Part shown: one piece after another, positions 42,780-54,189 of the stretch
How positions within the stretch are numbered: position 1 is the first letter of the stretch
Layout: every line of letters starts with the position of its first letter
From: Pegoplata infirma
Lineage: Eukaryota > Arthropoda > Insecta > Diptera > Anthomyiidae
DNA: 64,000 nucleotides
Direction: 5' to 3'
Assembly (NCBI GenBank): GCA_963921195.1
Contig: OY992537.1
Coordinates: 245,960,414 to 246,024,413, forward strand
Made by a program: the position numbers and the translations under genes
The notes under the pieces: model-generated
Told to the model about the DNA's origin: nothing
What the model saw: the letters and a program-made list of their open reading frames with translations, nothing else
Databases searched by the model: none

Positions 42780-43610
42780 ATTCTTTATTGTAATACGCAC
42801 AAAAATATTAGTAGAGATTGTGTTGCACAATGTGATGACATTTATGCAATGAAAAAAAAAATCAGAAAAAAATAAAAGGGTTTATCTTTAACGTACAATA
42901 CACTTACGTGTATATGAAGTTAAAATTTTCAATGATTTTTTTTTGGAATGGGTTAAAATTATCGTGTAGATGGATGGATCTATGCAGTAAAATATTATGT
43001 AGGGGGGTTGGTAGTTAAAATGTTATACATATGTATTGGGTTGTGGCATATTAAAGCATACCCCAACAATTCGATTTGCGTTTATTTAAGACATTTTATG
43101 ATATCTTCTAAGGGAAAGGGAAGTGATTTAGCAGTATTATTAATCATATGATGTCGTTATTGATATATGTTATACTTATCTATCTAAACTACTTAAATTC
43201 ATACATACATACATAAAATGGCATTAAATTTTTTTACAATACTAGAAATAAACTTATTTAAGTAAAACACTTTAAGTTTTACAACATTGGGTATGCGGCA
43301 TACCGTATGCCATTATTAAAAAATTTAATATATTGTATTTAAAAGTATACCAGTATCAGACAGATTAAAAAAACACAATTCTTTTCTTTTAATTTATAGA
43401 ATTTTTGTTTTGTTTTTTATATGTGGCTGTCTCGAATTTTAAAAATTCAAAAAGCTGATAATTAAAAAAAACGAGACTGTGCTCGAATCAGAAACTTGTT
43501 TCGGACAAGTAAGTACTTAAAAAACTGTGAGTTTTACTTACTTTTATAGAATTTAAATCGATACATATAATTCAATCAATTAGATATTATCCATTAACAT
43601 ACAAAAAATA
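42780..43610. other. Single-copy-looking AT-rich DNA, no gene seen
   Basis: ATACATACATACATA runs at about 43201. No repeat partner or convincing frame. Confidence 0.35.
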
Positions 43611-43617
43611 TACTCTA

Positions 43618-43784
43618 CACTCTAATTAAAATGATTTCAGTTTCCTACTATAAATTGCGTAAATTTACACAATTTTACTTAAAATTATTGGAAATTTACC
43701 AAATTTATAGTAGTATATTATTTGAAATTGTTGAAATTTACCCAATTTATAGTAGGAAAATGGACTCATTTTTTTGCGATTGGG
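43618..43784. mobile_element. TA-flanked MITE subtype B, copy 2 (167 bp)
   Basis: Opposite orientation to 33217-33387: CACTCTAATTAAAATGATTT and CAGTTTCCTACTATAAATTG at the left, CAATTTATAGTAGGAAAATG at the right, TA on both sides. Confidence 0.8.
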
Positions 43785-43807
43785 TAGATTTTATGATATT
43801 TTTTAAC

Positions 43808-43912
43808 ATTATTGTCAGTACTTCAGTATACAGTGCGTATTATTAATTTATAGAATACATGTTATAATTAATTATACGTACTGTAAACTGAAGTATTGAT
43901 GATAAAACTAAA
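43808..43912. repeat. Hairpin of about 45-bp arms
   Basis: GTCAGTACTTCAGTATACAG at the left pairs with CTGTAAACTGAAGTATTGAT at the right across a loop of about 20 bp. Possibly a tiny MITE or a hairpin RNA; no other copy seen. Confidence 0.5.
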
Positions 43913-44031
43913 AAAATCATCACAAAATCAGCATATAAATTGGTCTAATTTTGTATTGCACTGATTGTCAAGTTTGTTAATTAGTCTATCGCAATAACAG
44001 GGTAAAATACAATATGATTGCCAAAAGTTAA

Positions 44032-44048
44032 ATTCGGCCTTGCCGAAT
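44032..44048 (-). repeat. Helitron-type 3' hairpin
   Basis: ATTCGGC, loop CTT, GCCGAAT, identical to 5468-5484. Confidence 0.75.
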
Positions 44049-44513
44049 GTAGTGATTTCCTCCACAATTTCTAAAAGATTATTGCAAAAACTTTAATTAA
44101 AAGGAAATTACTTTTGAAAAAAAAATTTTTTTCGCGAAATAAAAAATTTGGTAAAAAAAAAAATCCGCGATTTTTTTCTTTTTTTGCCGAAAAATATGTT
44201 TAAATACCATTTGGTGTTCAAATATGTTCACATAAGTCAACCAGCAGCCGAATTAAAGCATTTTGTATTTTTAGGTTATGTTGAATGCACTAAAATTTTT
44301 GAGGTGTCCTTACATTTTCGTTCATAACTTTTGAACTGCTGAACCGATATCGCTCAAATGCAACACCAAACTTCTCAGGAGAACTTCCAATAAATATGTT
44401 AAGTTTCAGTCATCTACGTGTAATATTTTGGCCGTGATCACCATTTCCACAGACAGACGGACAGACAGACATCGCTAGAATGTCTTAAAATCGATCGGGG
44501 ATCATGAATATAT

Positions 44514-46021
44514 GGACATTTCCATTTAACTTTTCATTTCTTTGAAATTTTGGTTTTTTAGCAAAAACTTTTTTATTTGCATACAAATGGCTATCTACTG
44601 ATAGAAATGCATAAAGGACTTCTACTGCAATTAGCTTACAAACGCTTAAGGCCAAAAATATTAATTTGCGGTAGTTAGCGACAATCAAACTTCCGAAATG
44701 TGGAAAAGTCGATTGAAATTTCATAAAAATTATGTACTCTTTGGCCTATTGTACTTGCGCCGTCCAACGTATTCTTCAAAGATTTAAAATATATGATCCC
44801 AATACTTGTTCAAAAAAGATGTATTAATGAATTTGATGTGCCATCAATAATAAAAAAGTTATTTGGTGGTAACGGTTTGAAGTTAAAATTTCTCCATTTT
44901 CAATTTTTCGTCGTTTTTTTATCAGAAAATTTGAGCCGCTTCATACTTTTCAAAAGCTAATACGAAGAATGATAGCTGTCGTAATTCCCTACAGTTTAAA
45001 ACTGATCTCATGAATGTGCCATCAATAGGAGCGGAGTACTAGCTAGACAAAGATTGAGAGACAAAACGTGAAAGTCATCAAAAATCCACTTTTTTGCGAG
45101 GCACATTCGCAATATTACTTAAATGTGGCCAGAACATCGCGTGATCCAAATATTTTTTGAGTTTTTATAATAAAATCGATATAGCGTGTTAAAATTTTGA
45201 TTAGCAAAAATTTTGCAAAAATCTGACATTTCACGATTTTAAACTTTTGCTTGTATTTTCAAGCGAAAATAATTTAGATTTAAGATATACCCGTCAGACG
45301 ATTGCTTGTAGTGCGTATTATGGATCGTGTGCAAAAATTGCGACTTAATGTAACTGTACGCTGAAAACGCGTCAATTTTGTCTTCAGATAAACCGCCAGG
45401 GCACACCCAAACCGCTAATAGAAATTCATTTCTATGAGTGGCAATTGCTGGTACTTATAAAGCTTTATCTCAAAACTGAGCGGCATTGATAAATTTTGAA
45501 GATTGTGGATTTTATGCATCTTTCAAAATTTCATTAACCAGAAATTGCATCACTTTTAAATATTCACAATTTTGCATAATGCACAAGTTTCTTAACTAAT
45601 TTGAGGATGCTAAATCCGAATATGACCTTTAATTTGGTCCATTGTCATTAGATTTCGCGTAAATTGAATATCAAGCATTAATAGAGCAACTTTTTAAAAC
45701 AAACTTTTAACGTAAAAATCTGATTGTATATCCACGTAAATGGACGTAATTTATCCGGTTTTTATTTGGGATAGTATGAAACATTAATTAACGTTGATTT
45801 TGTTAAATTCTAATAATAATTGTAATTTTGAGATTTTTTGTTTTCAATTAAAATCTTTTAACCGCCATAACTTTCGCGCCGTCAGCTGAAAGTTCTTCAC
45901 GCGAACGGATTTGAACCTTCCAAATGCATGTTTATAAGCGTACTAAACGATTTTGATGTGCCCTCAAAAAAATTTTTAATATTTTTTAAACCTTAAAATC
46001 AAAAGTTAAATGGAAATGTTC
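44514..46021. mobile_element. Unclassified TIR element, 1508 bp
   Basis: Left end GGACATTTCCATTTAACTTTT, right end AAAGTTAAATGGAAATGTTC. It is inserted in the (TA)n block of a mini-me element, so the target duplication (ATAT or longer) is ambiguous. The interior repeats the phrase GATGTGCC-TCAATA (44836, 45014, 45955) and has no transposase frame. Confidence 0.65.
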
Positions 46022-46263
46022 ATATATACTTTATGGGGTCCCAGACCGATATTTCGATGAGTTACAAACGGAATGACAAACTTATATATACCCTCTATCA
46101 CTAGAGTGGAGGGTATAAAAACAAACTCAGAAATTATTTTGATGATATTTCAAACTGTTACACATAATATGAATACACATCGCAGGACATGCTAAATAAA
46201 AAAAAATGGTAGAAATGATTAACATATTTCTTACAAATAGTTTTTTTTATTTTTTCAATATTA

Positions 46264-46750
46264 AATATGAGACATTCCACACCAAATGTCCAGAGAAAAA
46301 AACATGTGTACCGTACATTTCTGAATAGGTTCTATGGATAGCCCTATATGGAAATAAGAAAATTGCATTTTAGGTTTTTTAATTTTTCAAAAACTGGGCT
46401 TAAGGGTACTTTCCACTATCACACTTTTCCATTATATACATCAAAATTGACCAACTTCCTAAAGATTTTTGGATTCTATTTTGATTGAAACCTAGTCGTA
46501 TCTAATAAGTGAACAATTTCTGGCCAAATTTTTTTAAAAAATATTTCACTAACATGGTGAAATTACGCTTGTATAATGGAAATGTGTGATAGTGAAAAAT
46601 ACCCTTTAGGAGGCGTGGTCAAATATTAGAAAACTGGTCAAATATGTGTCGAGTTGCCTTGTTTCCACATTCTAAAAAAAAAATGTTCGTTTTGCGTTTA
46701 ACGACTAAACTACTTATTCCAAATCCGAACGGAATTGAGTCAGTGACATG
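46264..46750. mobile_element. Single arm related to the foldback families
   Basis: GACATTCCACACCAAATGTCC at the left matches the outer arm of the palindrome 21586-23286. GGCGTGGTCAAATATTAGAAAA further right matches its GGCATGGTCAAATATTG. CTACTTATTCCAAATCCG and GAACGGAATTGAGTCAGTGACATGCC at 46710 match the centre of the foldback 19652-20762. It links the two families. Confidence 0.55.
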
Positions 46751-47128
46751 CCCCCTTAGAATCATTTGGATTCACGCAATTATATTATCTTTCTTAAAAT
46801 ATAGAAAGATAATATTCACATAAATTTGTGGAGATCAAAATACCTCATTGAGTTAAGGAACCTCTTGATTTGCGAACTTTAACCACCTTATAACTAATTT
46901 AATAAAAAATTATCTCAATGCATACTTAAGTTATAAAAAAACTACTCTGACGATTAATTTTATGGAAATTCAAGATTTTGCATAGAATTTTTAAATAAAA
47001 TTAAATTTTTTGTTTAAACGTTCAAAAATTAGTACAATCAGCACGATTTTTGATCAGTACACGTGTCCAAAAATTAGTACATGTACTAATCAAATCAGTA
47101 CGAATGGTGTCAGCCTATGTGTGGGCCC
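46750..47128 (-). mobile_element. Truncated copy of the TAGGSTGACCAT hAT-like element
   Basis: In inverse reading it ends AGGCTGACACCATTCGTACTG, as at 55977. It contains CACGTGTACTGATC and the ATTATCTTTC block found at 56300-56320. Confidence 0.55.
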
Positions 47129-47129
47129 G

Positions 47130-48340
47130 TTTTCAGCGAAAACTGGTGCAATCAATTGATCAAAAATAAACTTTAACTTTCCCTAATAACTATGTGAGTA
47201 TACTTGTGTATTTTTATATGAATAGTTATAAATTGATTCTTTAGCATACATACATTTAAGTTACAAAAATATATAAACTCTTTACATATTGTTAAACTTT
47301 CCGCATGAAAACTCATAATGTTTGTCGCATGACCGATAGACAGATAGACAACCTGTTGCATGATACATATTTATACCAATAGTTTATTTTATCTGCATAT
47401 TAGTACGTTGGTACGTAGAACATACATTGTATGTAATTTTCATATAAACATAATTATGATACTGTCAACTAAAATTAATCAGTTCCGTCTTTCTATCACT
47501 AAAATTAAAATTTAGGTTCCATCAGCCCATCCAACCAACATGCACTAAATAACAGAACATCAAATCAGCGATTCCAGCACGCGATATCACTGACTATAAC
47601 CATTAATGTGTAGACGTAATACATTAATGTGTAGCTTTACTCTGTCACATGTTACAGGCACGCGTTCAAAAAAAAATATCCAATTTTTTGTTCCATAACC
47701 TTAACAGTTATTTTTTTCTATTGACGTCACAATTAATTTCAATTTCTTAAGTTTCTAAGTAAAATGTCCAAAACAAAAAACAAAAGGTTAATTTTTTACC
47801 ATGTTCTTGACACTTTTTTTCCAAGACAGATAAAATGATTTGCATTTTAAAATATAAACAAGTTTAATGCTATAAATAAACATATGTGCAGTAGGGTAAT
47901 AACCATTTTTTCAGCCCTATAACTAACCGATGACCAGTAATATAAATATTGAGTTTGTTTTTTTTAGTGTCATTTTGATACAAAAAACTTGGAACATTTC
48001 TCCCCTGACATAAATGGTAACATATTTTTTACAAGGATATATTCGCTTAAACAAAATAATTATTTTATATAAACCACTCCCCCAAAAAGGGTCGTGCCGA
48101 AAAAATGACACTTCCTAATCCCCTTGGTCCAAGTGAAATGAACTTCATAATAATAATGTGTCATTTGTTCTTCAAATTCAGCGACATATGCAGTAATTTG
48201 AGAAGGGGAGCCACACTCCAATGAAACTCCAAAACTAAACTAAAACAAACTAAGATTTTTTTAAGAATAAAGTATATGCTGGATTTTACCGTCAATAAAG
48301 TAGAGACTTAAGCACAATGGTTTTCAAGCAATTCTGACTA
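47130..48340. other. Single-copy-looking DNA, no gene seen
   Basis: No repeat partner or convincing frame. ACGTAATACATTAATGTGTAG-type words are repeated near 47602-47635. Confidence 0.35.
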
Positions 48341-48347
48341 ATTATTT

Positions 48348-48847
48348 CACTCGAATTTTTTTTTTTAAATTACAAGTAAAATTTGTAACTTTTTGTTTTG
48401 CTACCTCCTATTTGACAAGAATTCCTAGTAATTTTACAAGATTTTTACCAATAATTTTGTAATTTTACAAGGTTTTTACCAATAAAATTGTAAATTTACA
48501 AATTTTTTGACACGATAAAAATTACAAGGAGGTTTCTTAACTTTACTAGATTTTTTGCTACCTCCTATTTTACGAGAATTCCTAGTAATTTTACAAGCTT
48601 TTTACCAAAAATTTTACAAAATATTTTACCAATTAAAATTACAAGGAATTCTCGTGAATTTACTAGATTTTTTTTGTAAAATTATCTTGGAAATTTGTAA
48701 AATTACAAAAAAAAATGTAAATCTACAAAAACAAGTAAATTTTGAACCAATTTTGTTTGTTAAAAAACAAGGAAAACTGTCAAATATTGGTAAAATGGGA
48801 TTACGAGACTTTTTCTAGTAATTTTACAAAGTTTTTTTTTTTGTGTG
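48348..48847. mobile_element. TA-flanked MITE with TAGTAATTTTACAAG repeats, 500 bp
   Basis: Left end CACTCGAATTTTTTTTT (left TA decayed to TT), right end TTTTTTTTTGTGTG and TA. The interior repeats GCTACCTCCTATTT, GAATTCCTAGTAATTTTACA and their inverses at 48400, 48540 and 48640. Confidence 0.7.
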
Positions 48848-48849
48848 TA

Positions 48850-49069
48850 GTAATAGTAACTAAATGGCATAATCGAAAAGTTGCTTTAAAGAAATGAAGG
48901 TAATAAAAAAAACAGAATGAATGAAAGAACAGAATTAAAAAAAGATCTGAATGAACGAATGAACTAAAGAAGCGAAAGAACTAAATGAACGAAGAGTCGT
49001 GACCTAGTTCTCATAGTTCAGTGAAATGAACTTGGTCTTTGAACTAGTTCGTTCATAACCGACAGAACT
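48850..49069. repeat. GAATGAA-rich simple repeat
   Basis: AGAATGAATGAAAGAACAGAA, AATGAACGAATGAACTAAAG and then GAACTAGTTCGTTCATAACC: a degenerate GAACGAA/TTCGTTC simple sequence with inverted segments. Confidence 0.5.
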
Positions 49070-49635
49070 CTATTGCAGATGTTGTGTCTATACAACCAGT
49101 CTAATTTATTATGGGTACCATGACACAACGGAACACAGGAAAATGAAAAGACAGACATGCTCGCGAAACTTGGAGCTGATGTACCATGGTGCCAGTTTTA
49201 CTACCGCTTCAACACTATAAACTCAAACGAAATTCTATCAATGTTGCAAAGGCAAACAGGAAGTAGAGAGAACTAACAACATGCAAAATCAGCAGAACTT
49301 TGTGAAAAACTTATAGCCAATGGAAAATTATATATCTACTATCACTTACAAGAATTGAATGTTGAGCACTGACTGGGATAATAACTGGTCATTGTCTTAT
49401 CGGCATTCATGCCAAGAATATTGGACTTCAGTGGATGAAACGATGGAACACATACTTTGTCACTGACCAGTGGTGGCAAGAACTCGCCGATCCATTACCG
49501 GTCAGATAAGTTTAATTACTTTGGAGGATATTATGTAAATGGATCTTAAGATATGGAAAAGAGTCGCAATGACTTTAAACGTGTTTTACTTCCACCGCTA
49601 TCAGAAAAAATGTTGTGGTATCGCTATGGACTAAA
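49070..49635 (+). mobile_element. LINE fragment, copy 2 (RNase H to 3' end)
   Basis: In one frame from 49112 it reads W-V-P, stop, H-N-G-T-Q-E-N-E-K-T-D-M-L-A-K-L-G-A. This is the RNase H signature W-V-P-G-H-x-G-x-x-G-N-E-x-A-D-x-L-A-K with the glycine codon turned to TGA. About 280 bases on, V-D-E-T-M-E-H-I-L-C-H and R-T-R-R-S match the zinc-knuckle of copy 1. CGCCGATCCATTACCGGTCAG gives the uninterrupted Transib target site. Stops and frameshifts make it dead. Confidence 0.8.
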
Positions 49636-49639
49636 AAGG

Positions 49640-49950
49640 AAGGTTTTTCACGGGGCACCCACCGATTGTCCAATCTCAAATTTAAAAAAGGGTTGCCACC
49701 TTATAAAAAACTAAGGGCTTTCGGAAAAATCCATTTAAAAGCCGAAGTAGCAGCAATTTCGCTAAACGAAAAAATAATTTTGATTACAAGACATCTTCGT
49801 GGCAATTCAGGAGCTTAGCTCTTTTGGTTTGGACTGCATCGTGCTTTCCACAGATTGGCGGACAATCGCAGAATGTCTTAAAATCTGTTACTGATCAATA
49901 GAAAAATATTTTGTGGTGTCCTAGACCGATATTTTTGTCATAGTAATGCA
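49640..49950 (-). mobile_element. Mini-me/Helitron-like fragment
   Basis: GGAGCTTAGCTCTTTTGG and CATCGTGCTTTCCACAGA parallel 2314-2360. GAATGTCTTAAAATCTGTTA and GTGGTGTCCTAGACCGATA are the conserved mini-me blocks. The 5' end is lost at the MITE 49953. Confidence 0.6.
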
Positions 49951-49952
49951 TA

Positions 49953-50546
49953 CACTCAAAAAAAAACTGTAAAGTTAGCAAAAAATTTAGTTAAATTTAA
50001 CTAAAAAAGCACCTGATTTTGGGCCTACTTAATTTTTAGTTAATTTAACTAAAAATATTTAGCTAACTTTTCGTAGAATGAATGTAGCAAAAAAAACCGT
50101 AACTTTAGCTAAAAATTAAGCTGAAATTTCGTAACGTTTTTATATACATATATTAACAAAAAAATTAGTTGAATTCAGCTAAACTTTTTGTTACTTTTCG
50201 TAAACTAAAATTTACAAAATATTTCGTAAAAAAGTTTATTTTTTCTGTTTTTTCATCAGCTTAAGTAGAACTTATGAGATTTGCATAGGAGGCTACACAA
50301 GAAATTTCACTTAACAAATTTGATACGAAAAATCAGCAAATTAATTAGTAAAAATTCGTAAACTCAGTTTTGAAGTCAACAAAAAAAATTAATTCAAAAT
50401 TTGTGCAAAACTAGTATTTCGTAAATTGAATTTAACTAAAAAAAGTAGTTAAAACGCTGATTTTAACTAAAAGTTTGCTAAAAAGCCAGTAAACTTGAGT
50501 TAACAAAAAAAAATTTGTTAACTTTACAGTTTTATTTTTTTGAGTG
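49953..50546. mobile_element. TA-flanked MITE with TTAGTTAAATTTAACTAAA repeats
   Basis: TA, CACTCAAAAAAAAACTGT; right end AGTTTTATTTTTTTGAGTG, TA. The interior is a series of AGTTAAATTTAACTAAAAA-type palindromes. The same vocabulary appears at 145-556, which may be a relic of this subtype. Confidence 0.85.
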
Positions 50547-50635
50547 TACATACTGAATAGGGGCCATTAGGTATTTTTTAAAAATTGTTCAAAAGTTATA
50601 TCCCTAATTTAAATATATCAATGTATACAATGGAC

Positions 50636-51371
50636 TAGAGATGGACGCGTGTGTGACTTTTCACTCACACTCACTTACGCTCACGACAAGAATTTTCCAA
50701 TCAAGCACACTCACTCACGAGCATATTTTTCACTCACAATCAAGGGAGTAAATTTAAGACAACTCACGTGCACTCACATAAGCTTTACTTACACTCAGTT
50801 TGGCTCCCACTCACGAAACTATTGTTTATACAAAAAAAGTTTTAAAAATTAAAATTTAAAAAATTGAGCAAAATTGAAAGTTTTGCCAAATTTTACAAAG
50901 TTTTTTTTGTTTTTTACGTGAAAAAATTTAAAGTTTAGCTAAATTTTACCAAATTTGTTGTAGGACAACTCACACTCACGTGCACTTACACAAGCTTCAC
51001 GCACGTTGGCTCACATTCACGAAACTATTGTTTATACAAAAAAACTTGAAAATTTTAAATTTGAAAATTATTTTAAAATTTAAAGTTAGCTAATTTTTAC
51101 AATTTTTTTTGTTTTTTTTTCAGGAAAAAATTTAAAGTTTAGCCAAATTTTACAAAATTTGTTTGTTTTTTTTCGGGACGAATAGGAATGTGAAGAGAAA
51201 ATAAATAACACAAACTCACACAAAAAACCGGCTTCTTCACGCAAAAATCTTACTCACGTAATTTTATTTCACTTACACTCACTCACAATCACGTAAGTAA
51301 ATTGAGTTTTAGTCACACTCACGCGAAATCACACGTGAATCACTTACTTATCTGCTCATGTGCCTATCTCT
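50636..51371. mobile_element. hAT-like element rich in ACTCAC repeats, copy 2
   Basis: TAGAGATGGACGCGTGTGTG at the left and CTCATGTGCCTATCTCTA at the right. Subterminal ACTCACACTCACG words sit in both halves and the CTTCACACGTTGGCTCAC block is duplicated internally. No convincing target duplication. Related to 20776. Confidence 0.7.
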
Positions 51372-51379
51372 ACAATATA

Positions 51380-53400
51380 CCATAGATATTGAATGCATAC
51401 ATATATTTAACTTTTTTTTTTCATTTCATTTCTGGACTTATTGAGTTAACAGCATCCCCATTATGAAGATACCCAAAGGTGGCATAGTTGCACTTAATGT
51501 CTCACCTTTCGAATGATTTATTGAAGTGTCATTAGTGCATACTCCCAAACGTATAACGAACACTTGGTGGTTTTTGTAGTTACATACATATGTATACGTC
51601 TTGACTGAAGATTGGTAATGAAGATATTTTATATATCCCTCTAAAATTTTCATTTTTTTTCTTCTTTTTTTTTTTTTTTTTTGGTAACAGTTTGGTATCT
51701 CATGTTAGTTGAACATTTTAAATGGATTTCTTAAGTAGTAGTATGGTGTGTCTTGTTCAATAACACCGAATATTATATAAATTACAAGACATTTGATAAA
51801 CCTTTTTCTAATGTTGTTCATTTCGGCACTTGATTTAAATTTTCCCCGATATGTTTGTATGTGTCCCATCATTATAGATAAGAAACCAACATATTAAATA
51901 TGTTATCTAGCTGTCCAATTTCCATTAAAATTTACTTAAATGTCCAGCGGAACTTTGTTGTCAAGATTTATTGTTGAGGAAGCATAAATTGAGTTGTCGC
52001 CATGTTTTGGAACATTTTGAATAATTATAGAAAGTCTTAAAAATCAACTATTTATCATTGTAAATTAAAGTGTTGCTATAAAATGTCGACAATAGAGGTT
52101 TGTAGTTAATGGGGCCATCACTAATTTCTATTAAGAACATCATCATCATCATCATTGTAGACATTAAAAAAGTATTTGCGAAAATGCGTAACTAAGCTCA
52201 TTAAAGATGTCTCAATTTTATGATTCCAAACTTAACTTACTTTCTCTTGCAATATTTGACACACAAAAAAATTCTAAATAAAATAGTAACTAATGTAGTA
52301 AAAATATTGTTGAATCACGATAATTGTTAAAAATATGTTATTATTATTATTTATTTTTTGAACATCATTTAAAAAAGCTTAAAAAATAAAGCCGCTTTCT
52401 TAGAGTTTTTGGACACTTTTTAATAACTCTGCAAACTCTACATACATAAAATATATGAAATAAAAACATAAAAAAAGCTATGTGGTACATACATATTCGC
52501 CAACATCTCTGGGTAAAAAAATCAAATATTTTAGCAGGTCTAATGAAAATGTAATGTTCATATTTAACATATTAACAAATAATTCCAAGATGCTTATAGC
52601 ACCTATTTGGAAAACCCAACTGAGCTCTACTTCAAAATAAAATGGAAAAAATTAATGTTGGAAAAGGCTAAAAGTAGAGATACATAGTCATTATTAATTT
52701 GAAAATTTGTGCCATCCGTACATGACGCTGAACAATTACATCTTAATGTCTAATGATTGTATGAAATCAGTGTGCTAAATATGTATTAAAGCGGTACTTT
52801 TTTTCTAGTTTTTTTTTTTATTAGTAAAGTTTTTTTAAACATTAAAAAAATTGGCGTCTTGTTGACTACCGTACCGACTATGGATGTTATTAACGCGTAC
52901 TCGTATTAATAAAGACCGCAAACGTATCTAAAAAAAACTAAAGACTTAAGAAACAAACCTCATTTTAGTAATTGCTCATTAACGGGCACACTTCAACATG
53001 TCACTACGCCGCCGACACATTAAACATATTTTTTTATCATCTTCTTTTTCTTTCTTCTATTTTTGTTGTTTTTTTATAACCATATAACAACTTAATAAAT
53101 GCTAGAAAGAGTAAATTTACCACATTTCAATCTAATTATATGTTGTGCTTACATACAAAACTTACTTTACGCTTCATAAAAAATATTGACCATCTGAAAA
53201 AACCATTAGTTAGCCATTATACATACACTGTATAAGAAATCTTTTAGTATCTTTTTTTTCAGGCGTCGATCACTATCATCATCATTATGATTATTATTAT
53301 TATTTTCTTACTGGTCATTACGTTCATATGTATGAGTGTGAACCTATGATATTTACAAATGTTGCTGTATGAATATTGTACGTACATAAATTGTTTCATA
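51380..53400. other. Single-copy-looking DNA, no gene identified
   Basis: This is the longest stretch with no repeat partner. It holds simple repeats (CATCATCATCATCATCATT at about 52139, ATTATTATTATTATT at about 53294) and polypyrimidine tracts. Frames are short. It is a plausible intron or regulatory region. Confidence 0.4.
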
Positions 53401-53408
53401 GTTTCATA

Positions 53409-53637
53409 CAGCTGCAGTCAAAAAATATTTCTCGGTTTATTTCCTTTCAATTTTGTAAACTTGACTATCAATGGCTAAGAATCCAACTTGTGGGCAAGTC
53501 GGAATCAGACATTTTTTTCAAATTCAAGTGCGATTTTTTTATGACATTTGCTTTTTTTTTTGAAGGCGAACGCTTTTTCGATAAAGTTCATAAAATTGAT
53601 AAAACTCAAGTGGTTATATATTTTTTGTCCGGCACTG
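53409..53637. mobile_element. Tc1-type MITE, 229 bp
   Basis: Left CAGCTGCAGTCAAAAAATAT and right (inverse reading) CAGTGCCGGACAAAAAATAT form an imperfect TIR flanked by TA on both sides (53407-53408, 53638-53639). The terminus is typical of Tc1-like elements. Non-coding. Confidence 0.75.
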
Positions 53638-53854
53638 TATGTATGTGATTCATTCAAATTTGACTTTAATTGCTCTTGCCCATCATTAGTGTCAGTGGAG
53701 AATTCAGCGGTATATAAACCAAAACATTAAGATTTGTAAAAATCAAACCAATCATATTGCTTATGAGGCTTTATAAACAAAAAATAATCTCTATCTATAT
53801 ACTTGCATAAAAATATATGTACTTATTATGTGTTTGCCATTTTTTTGCTCCACT

Positions 53855-53875
53855 ACACCATTTACAGATGTTATT
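53855..53875 (+). repeat. Third copy of the minisatellite flank
   Basis: CTACACCATTTACAGATGTTATT matches the flank of the minisatellites at 15538 and 27118, here without an expanded array. Confidence 0.45.
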
Positions 53876-54189
53876 TCAAAAATGCCAATTATGAAGAGGG
53901 AAAAGGGGTCCTCCAACTCTTCCCGCCGACTCCCTAACTTAAAAAACTTAAAACTTAATAAAAAATATTTTTTTATTAACCGCTTTTTTTATTCGTTATT
54001 ATTCTCATCGATTAATCGAATAATAATTTTTAGATTTAATCTTTTGACAATTATAAGAAAGAAACGATCATAACAAAACTGAAATGTCATTTTTTCACAG
54101 CAATTTAAATTGGCCTGTATGTATAAAAAATATAATCCCTATTAATATCCCTATCCGTATTATTAATACATATTATAAATCTGAGTGTT

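Larger units (their letters stand above)
44027..46121 (-). mobile_element. Mini-me/Helitron-like element, minus, split by 1.5-kb insertion
   Basis: The 3' end is at the left with the hairpin 44032-44048. Then come the TTAGGTTATGTTGAATGC block and CAGACAGACGGACAGACAGAC ((GTCY)n in inverse), GAATGTCTTAAAATCGATC. After the insertion 44514-46021 follow ACTTTATGGGGTCCCAGACC and a 5' end GTGGAGGGTATAAAAAC. Without the insertion it is about 590 bp. Confidence 0.8.

Noticed and set aside
53828..54073. Plus-strand frame of 81 codons as a gene
   Set aside because: Starts in the minisatellite flank repeat and continues into AT-rich low-complexity sequence; no motif.
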